From Clarkia xantiana subsp. parviflora (Eukaryota > Streptophyta > Magnoliopsida > Myrtales > Onagraceae), in NCBI GenBank assembly GCA_036873135.1, contig JAPTYO010000013.1:21077901-21141900 (forward strand): a DNA stretch of 64,000 bases, given 5' to 3'. The stretch's first letter is position 1. Each line of letters begins with the position of its first letter. Both the position numbers and the translations under genes were made by a program. The notes beneath the pieces were generated by a model. It did not search any database. It was not told where the DNA came from and was given only the letters and a program-made list of their open reading frames with translations. Positions 60,085 to 64,000 of the stretch are shown here, piece by piece.

Positions 60085-61362
60085 TACACCAACCAGATAT
60101 TGAACCATAAGCAGGAAAATCGTTTATCGTCCATAAAATTGCTGCATGCAACTGAAAGTATTCTTTTCGGGATGCATCGTAAGTCCTAACACCGTATTCC
60201 CACAACTCCTTCAGTTCATCAACTAGAGGCCGTAGGTACACATCGATATCATTGCCCGGATATGTAGGACCGAGAATGATCATTGAAAGAAAGTAATTTG
60301 GATCTTTCATGCATTCATTATTTGACATGTTATACGGAATTAGGATTACGGGCCACATGCTGTAAGACTTGTTGGAGAATGGATTGAACCCATCACTAGC
60401 AAAGCCTAACCTTACATTTCGTGGATCTGCAGCAAAAGCAAGTCGAACACTATCTAGTGCTTTCCATGCCTTGGTATCTGCCGGATGTCGTAGAACTCCA
60501 TCCTTCTTTCTACCCTCTTCGTGCCACCTCATACTACCCGCAGTTTTTTCCGACATAAAATACCTTTGAAGTCGTGGGATCAATGGAAAATATGGCATAC
60601 TTTTCACCGGAACCTTTTTCCTAATTCTCTTGCCTCCATTACTTGTTGACACATTCTCTGCTTGTTTCGGTTGTACCCACCTCGACTCATTACATATAGG
60701 GCAAGAATCAGCATCAACGTACTCCTTATAATAAATAATACAATCATTCTTGCATGCATCAATCTTTTTGTACCCTAATCCCAAATCAGAGACAAATTTC
60801 TTTGCCTCACGGTAAGATCCGGGTGCCGTATTTTCCTGCGGGAGACATTTCTTGAAAAACTCCAGCATCATGGACATCCCTGAATCACTAATCTTGTAAA
60901 GACATTTTATGTGTAATATCTCGACAATGTATGACATCTTTGAATATTCCATGCAACCTGGATAAAGACTTTTTTCACACTCTTTCAACAACCTATTAAA
61001 CTTTGCACCATCTTCTTCAAGTTCAATATCATCCGTAGACCATGTTCGTGCACCGGTAACATCATAGACAATCTCATGCATCTCCTCAAAGTTACGAGTT
61101 GTTGAAGATACATCAAGTTTTTCTTCTCCGTGAGATGTCCAATTTGTGTATGTAGGTTGGATACCTTTCCACAATAGGTGACTATCAACTTCATCAGGAG
61201 TTTGATATATAGCATTAACGCAATTAATGCAAGGGCATCTGATCTTCAATCTTCCTTCTCTATCAACTATAGTAGGACCGCGCAATGCAAATTCAATGAC
61301 TATTTTTACTCCATCCATGTATTCTGTACTTGCCGACCTTTAGAAATCCAACTCTTATCCAT
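60085..61362 (-). pseudogene. CACTA transposase, N-terminal part
   Basis: The likely start is at 61362 (MDKSWISKGRQVQ), with a frame slip shortly afterwards; the frame from 61318 (MDGVKIVIEFALRG) then runs open to the Gypsy junction. It has CPCINCVN, the transposase-associated zinc-type N-terminus, LYPGCMEYSKMSYIVEILH, DSCPICNESRWV and the start of Transposase_21 with LRPLVDELKELWEYGVRTYD and TINDFPAYGSISGW. The insertion falls directly after SGW, a conserved point continued at 49625. The open frame runs on from the junction into antisense LTR sequence, giving a 458-codon chimeric frame with no conserved tail. Confidence 0.9.
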
Positions 61363-62744
61363 TGGTGGATCCATTAGTAGAAAATCGATGTTACCTAAAA
61401 ATTGCAAGAGCAAAAAAAACAAAATCAAAATACATATGGAATTCAAGTGCTTAAAAAATACACAACCATAATCCTATAGAAAAACAATCATTTTATAAAG
61501 GAATTTCACCAAACTAGATGCCACAACCTGGGAAAAGAAGATGAATTCATAGAAAGAACATGTATTTACATGTATTATATGAGAAATTCAACTAACATAA
61601 GAATTGTTATTGTCTGTGTAAGCACAAGAAAGGAAGAGAACGACTAACAGATGTAGAAGCACAATAAAGGACGGCCACAAGAAAGTTATTAGCTAAATTT
61701 TGATAATTAATGGCGGATTTAAACCCTATAATTCGACACAAATTTGTTAAAAAAAAAATATTTTACCGACGAAATGTTTTTTTTGTTGGTAAAACATGTA
61801 TTACCGACGAAATCAGTTTCGTCGGTAAATTTTTTTTCTCGACTTCTATTTACCGATGAAATTTGTAGTTTCGTCGGTAAACACTATTTTTACCGATGAA
61901 ATTATATGTTGTAGGTAAAAAATCTATACCGAGGAAGTGTATTTTTCGTCGGTGAATTGGTTTTTTTTTTTGTGTAGTTCGGATTTTATTTTACTGAATT
62001 GATTGACTTATTACCGACAAATTTGTTGTTTGGTCGGTAAACACTATTTTTACCGAGGAAATTATATGTTATCGGTAAAAACTATTATTACCGAGGAATT
62101 TGTTATTTCGTCGGTAAAAAATATATTTAACGATGAATTTGTTGTTTCGTCGGTAATACTTGTATTTACCGAGGGACTTACTTGTTGTCGATACAAACTA
62201 TTATTACCAAGGAAGTTTATATTTCATCGGTAAAACAAGTATTTACCGTGAAATTTATTGTTTCGTCGGTAAACACTAGTTTGACCGAGGAAGTGTATAT
62301 TTCATCGGTGAAAATGATCATGAGCGACAAAAAAAAAAATATGTCGGTAAACATATATAATACCGACGAAAATGAATATGTCGGTAGATTAGTATTACCG
62401 ACTAAATATATTATTTTCGTCGGTGGTATATTGTAGTCTAATTTTAAATTAATATTAATACTTACCGACGAAACACTTTAGGTAAGTAAAACGTATATTT
62501 ACCAACAATATTAATTTTCATCGGTGTAAAATGTTAATACCGACGAAATAGTATTATCCGTTGGTAATACATATTGTTTTCACCGACAAAAATTAAATTT
62601 TCGTCGGTAAAATTAATTATTGCCGAGGAATACAAATTTCGTCGGTAATAATTTGACTTTCCGATGAATAATAATTTTGTTGGTGTATGTAACATTTACC
62701 GATGAAAATTATTTTCGTCGCTAATTGCCTTATCTCTAGTAGTG
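61363..62744. repeat. CACTA 5' flank, right subterminal array and terminal repeat
   Basis: 61363-61740 is AT-rich non-coding sequence that should contain the transposase promoter; I see no clear TATA choice. From about 61760 to 62744 the TTTACCGACGAAA/TTTCGTCGGTAAA motif is repeated as in the left array, with many one-base variants (gatgaaa, gaggaa). The array ends at the 14-bp terminal repeat and ata duplication. Confidence 0.88.
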
Positions 62745-63368
62745 ATACTCGAAGAATTTTAAGTACGTACCATCACATTGATCATCCTCTTATTTATCTA
62801 CATATATAGAACATGTTGGCGTCAATTATGGTGCTCATCCTGCATAAACAACTGCATTGCTTAGAACCTACCGCTCAATCAATCAAATCCATAAAAATTG
62901 AACAAATGTGGTCACCAAATAATATATGCTTATGTCCATGATTAATATACAAATGATCCATGTAAGGGTGGAAATCTTGAGAAACATCAATTTTAATTAT
63001 TAATGTATTTACATACTTAGGTATATATAAAGCAGTTCATATGAAAATGCTTTCTGGTTATCTCCAAGTTCTTCCTCCTACCGTATACATGAATATATAT
63101 GTATAAATTTTCAGTATAATGCTACTACACGTATATAATTAAATACAATTAATCTACATTAAAAGAAGTTTTAATACCGAATGATTTTGACTATTTCTGT
63201 GTTGATCAATATCGTACACATATAATTGTATATGTATAATTTTTCAATATAATGCTATTACACGTATATAATTAAATACACTGAATCGACGTTAAAAGAA
63301 GCTTTAATACCGACGAAATGCTTTAATAACGTCTGGATTGATCAATATCGCTGTCTAGTCTGGAACTC
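62745..63368. other. AT-rich flank with a tandem duplication
   Basis: A segment of about 115 bp occurs twice (63100-63214 and 63233-63350), each running from 'gtataattttcagtataatg'-like sequence through 'cacgtatataattaaataca' to 'ttgatcaatatcg', with about a dozen differences. No gene is supported on the left part. Confidence 0.6.
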
Positions 63369-63424
63369 TTAATCGAAATCATCCATATCAAAGTCATCAT
63401 CATCCCCAACAACTCTAGGGCAAC
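63369..63424 (-). pseudogene. Possible terminal exon with acidic tail
   Basis: On the minus strand a good acceptor (gatccatgcag) is followed by an open stretch encoding CPRVVGDDDDFDMDDFD and TAA at 63369-63371. Acidic Asp-rich tails are common on host proteins but too generic to identify a family. No upstream exon is found before the Helitron 5' end at 63945. It could be a captured exon inside that Helitron, or chance. Confidence 0.25.
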
Positions 63425-63669
63425 CTGCATGGATCAACATATATCACACGCATTATATATATATATTCTAGGTAGGGTTTTCTAACAATATATTATTACC
63501 TATACACAAAATCTAGTAGTTTCCTATAATTGAATAAATTAATAAATAATAATTACAATTTTGTGTATGTATATGCATTATGCGGTGCCCATATATATTT
63601 GAAAATATATAATTACGTTGAGTTTCTTTTTAATAAATTTTGTTTCTATATCTTTATTTATAATTCTAA

Positions 63670-63945
63670 ATATATATCGCTTACGTGGCGGTTTATGATC
63701 TTCCGGAACCAAACTGTATAGACAATGAATTTAAAAGGAAACTTTCAATTAATTTGTTTCTTTAAATTGCGTAGAGACCAAAATAGGATATAAAAATACT
63801 TCTTAATTTTGAATCAATCAATATTATGTATCTAAATTTAAAGAAGCCCTATTAAATTCCGATTAAATTAGGTAACGCTGACTGGACAAACTGTCCACGT
63901 GTCAGCCAGAGGGCTTTCGATGCCGAATTAATATAATATAGTAGA
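63670..63945 (-). mobile_element. Helitron 5' terminal region, minus strand
   Basis: Nearly colinear with 37610-37883, the 5' end of the first Helitron, including gcttacgtggcgg, ttaaattgcgtagagaccaaaatagga, cacgtgtcagccagag and the terminus TCTACTATATTATATTAA after an A. (The longest shared block is cited by its ends only: 'ttaaattgcg' to 'aaatagga'.) The 3' terminus of this copy is not found in 62745-63669. Confidence 0.75.
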
Positions 63946-64000
63946 TTATATAATATATTAAGATAACCATTTTTTTTTTGGAAATCAAATCTTTTTTGGT

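Larger units (their letters stand above)
45561..62744 (-). mobile_element. CACTA (En/Spm-type) transposon, 17,184 bp with a nested Gypsy
   Basis: Perfect 14-bp terminal inverted repeat CACTACTAGAGATA (45561-45574 and 62731-62744), flanked by a 3-bp duplication ata on both sides. Both are CACTA superfamily hallmarks. Large subterminal arrays of TTTACCGACGAAA-type motifs adjoin each terminus. The transposase gene runs leftward and encodes, in order, a transposase-associated N-terminus, TNP2, DUF4218 and DUF4216. Without the 10.5-kb Gypsy insertion the element would be about 6.7 kb, a usual size. The transposase has stops and is interrupted, so the copy is non-autonomous now, though its ends could still be recognised by an active relative. 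Confidence 0.95.

Noticed and set aside
45561..62744. CRISPR-like array
   Set aside because: Short regular repeats here are CACTA subterminal motifs in a plant genome; no uniform spacers and no cas genes.

Overview
This is a stretch of plant nuclear DNA, most likely from a eudicot. The evidence is AT-rich non-coding sequence, two intron-containing genes of plant type, and several classes of plant transposon nested inside one another. There are no bacterial operons, rRNA genes or CRISPR arrays. I cannot name the species from the sequence.

Only two ordinary host genes can be supported, both on the + strand in a small island at about 28.6-34.5 kb. The first is a four-exon FSH-type serine hydrolase (253 aa, triad S105/D167/H192). 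The second is a three-exon SIP2-type aquaporin (248 aa, NPL and NPA motifs). A Copia-type LTR lies between them.

Left of the island (1-28.2 kb) is a pile of retrotransposons. Two truncated minus-strand Copia 5' halves (1-2266 and 2961-4224) are followed by a plus-strand Copia 3' end (4225-6539). Next comes a plus-strand Copia element (LTRs 6854-7445 and 24155-24760) swollen to about 18 kb by three insertions. These are a hAT-type non-autonomous element (7591-8700, 8-bp target duplication with one mismatch), a pol-less LTR element with near-identical 1435-bp LTRs (9546-17678, duplication gatgg), and a Mutator-type foldback element (19326-20018, 9-bp duplication). That Copia seems to sit in an older Gypsy-like, repeat-rich remnant (6540-6853 and 24761-28200).

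Right of the island are minus-strand Helitrons (34957-37883 and 42134-44292, plus an isolated 3' end at 41052 and an isolated 5' end at 63945), a small hAT-like MITE (40699-40932), and a CACTA element of 17,184 bp (45561-62744). The CACTA has a 14-bp perfect terminal repeat, ATA target duplication, arrays of a TTTACCGACGAAA-type motif at both ends, and a decayed minus-strand transposase gene with TNP2, DUF4218 and DUF4216 regions. A 10,459-bp Tat-lineage Gypsy element (49626-60084, duplication tacac) has broken the transposase exon.

The Gypsy element has lost most of gag and its pol reading frame carries stops. It nevertheless holds an antisense gene-like structure (55538-57170) with five exons, GT..AG introns of 78-102 bp and a consistent reading phase giving about 426 codons. 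That spliced antisense gene beside a 66-bp minisatellite is the observation most worth following up.
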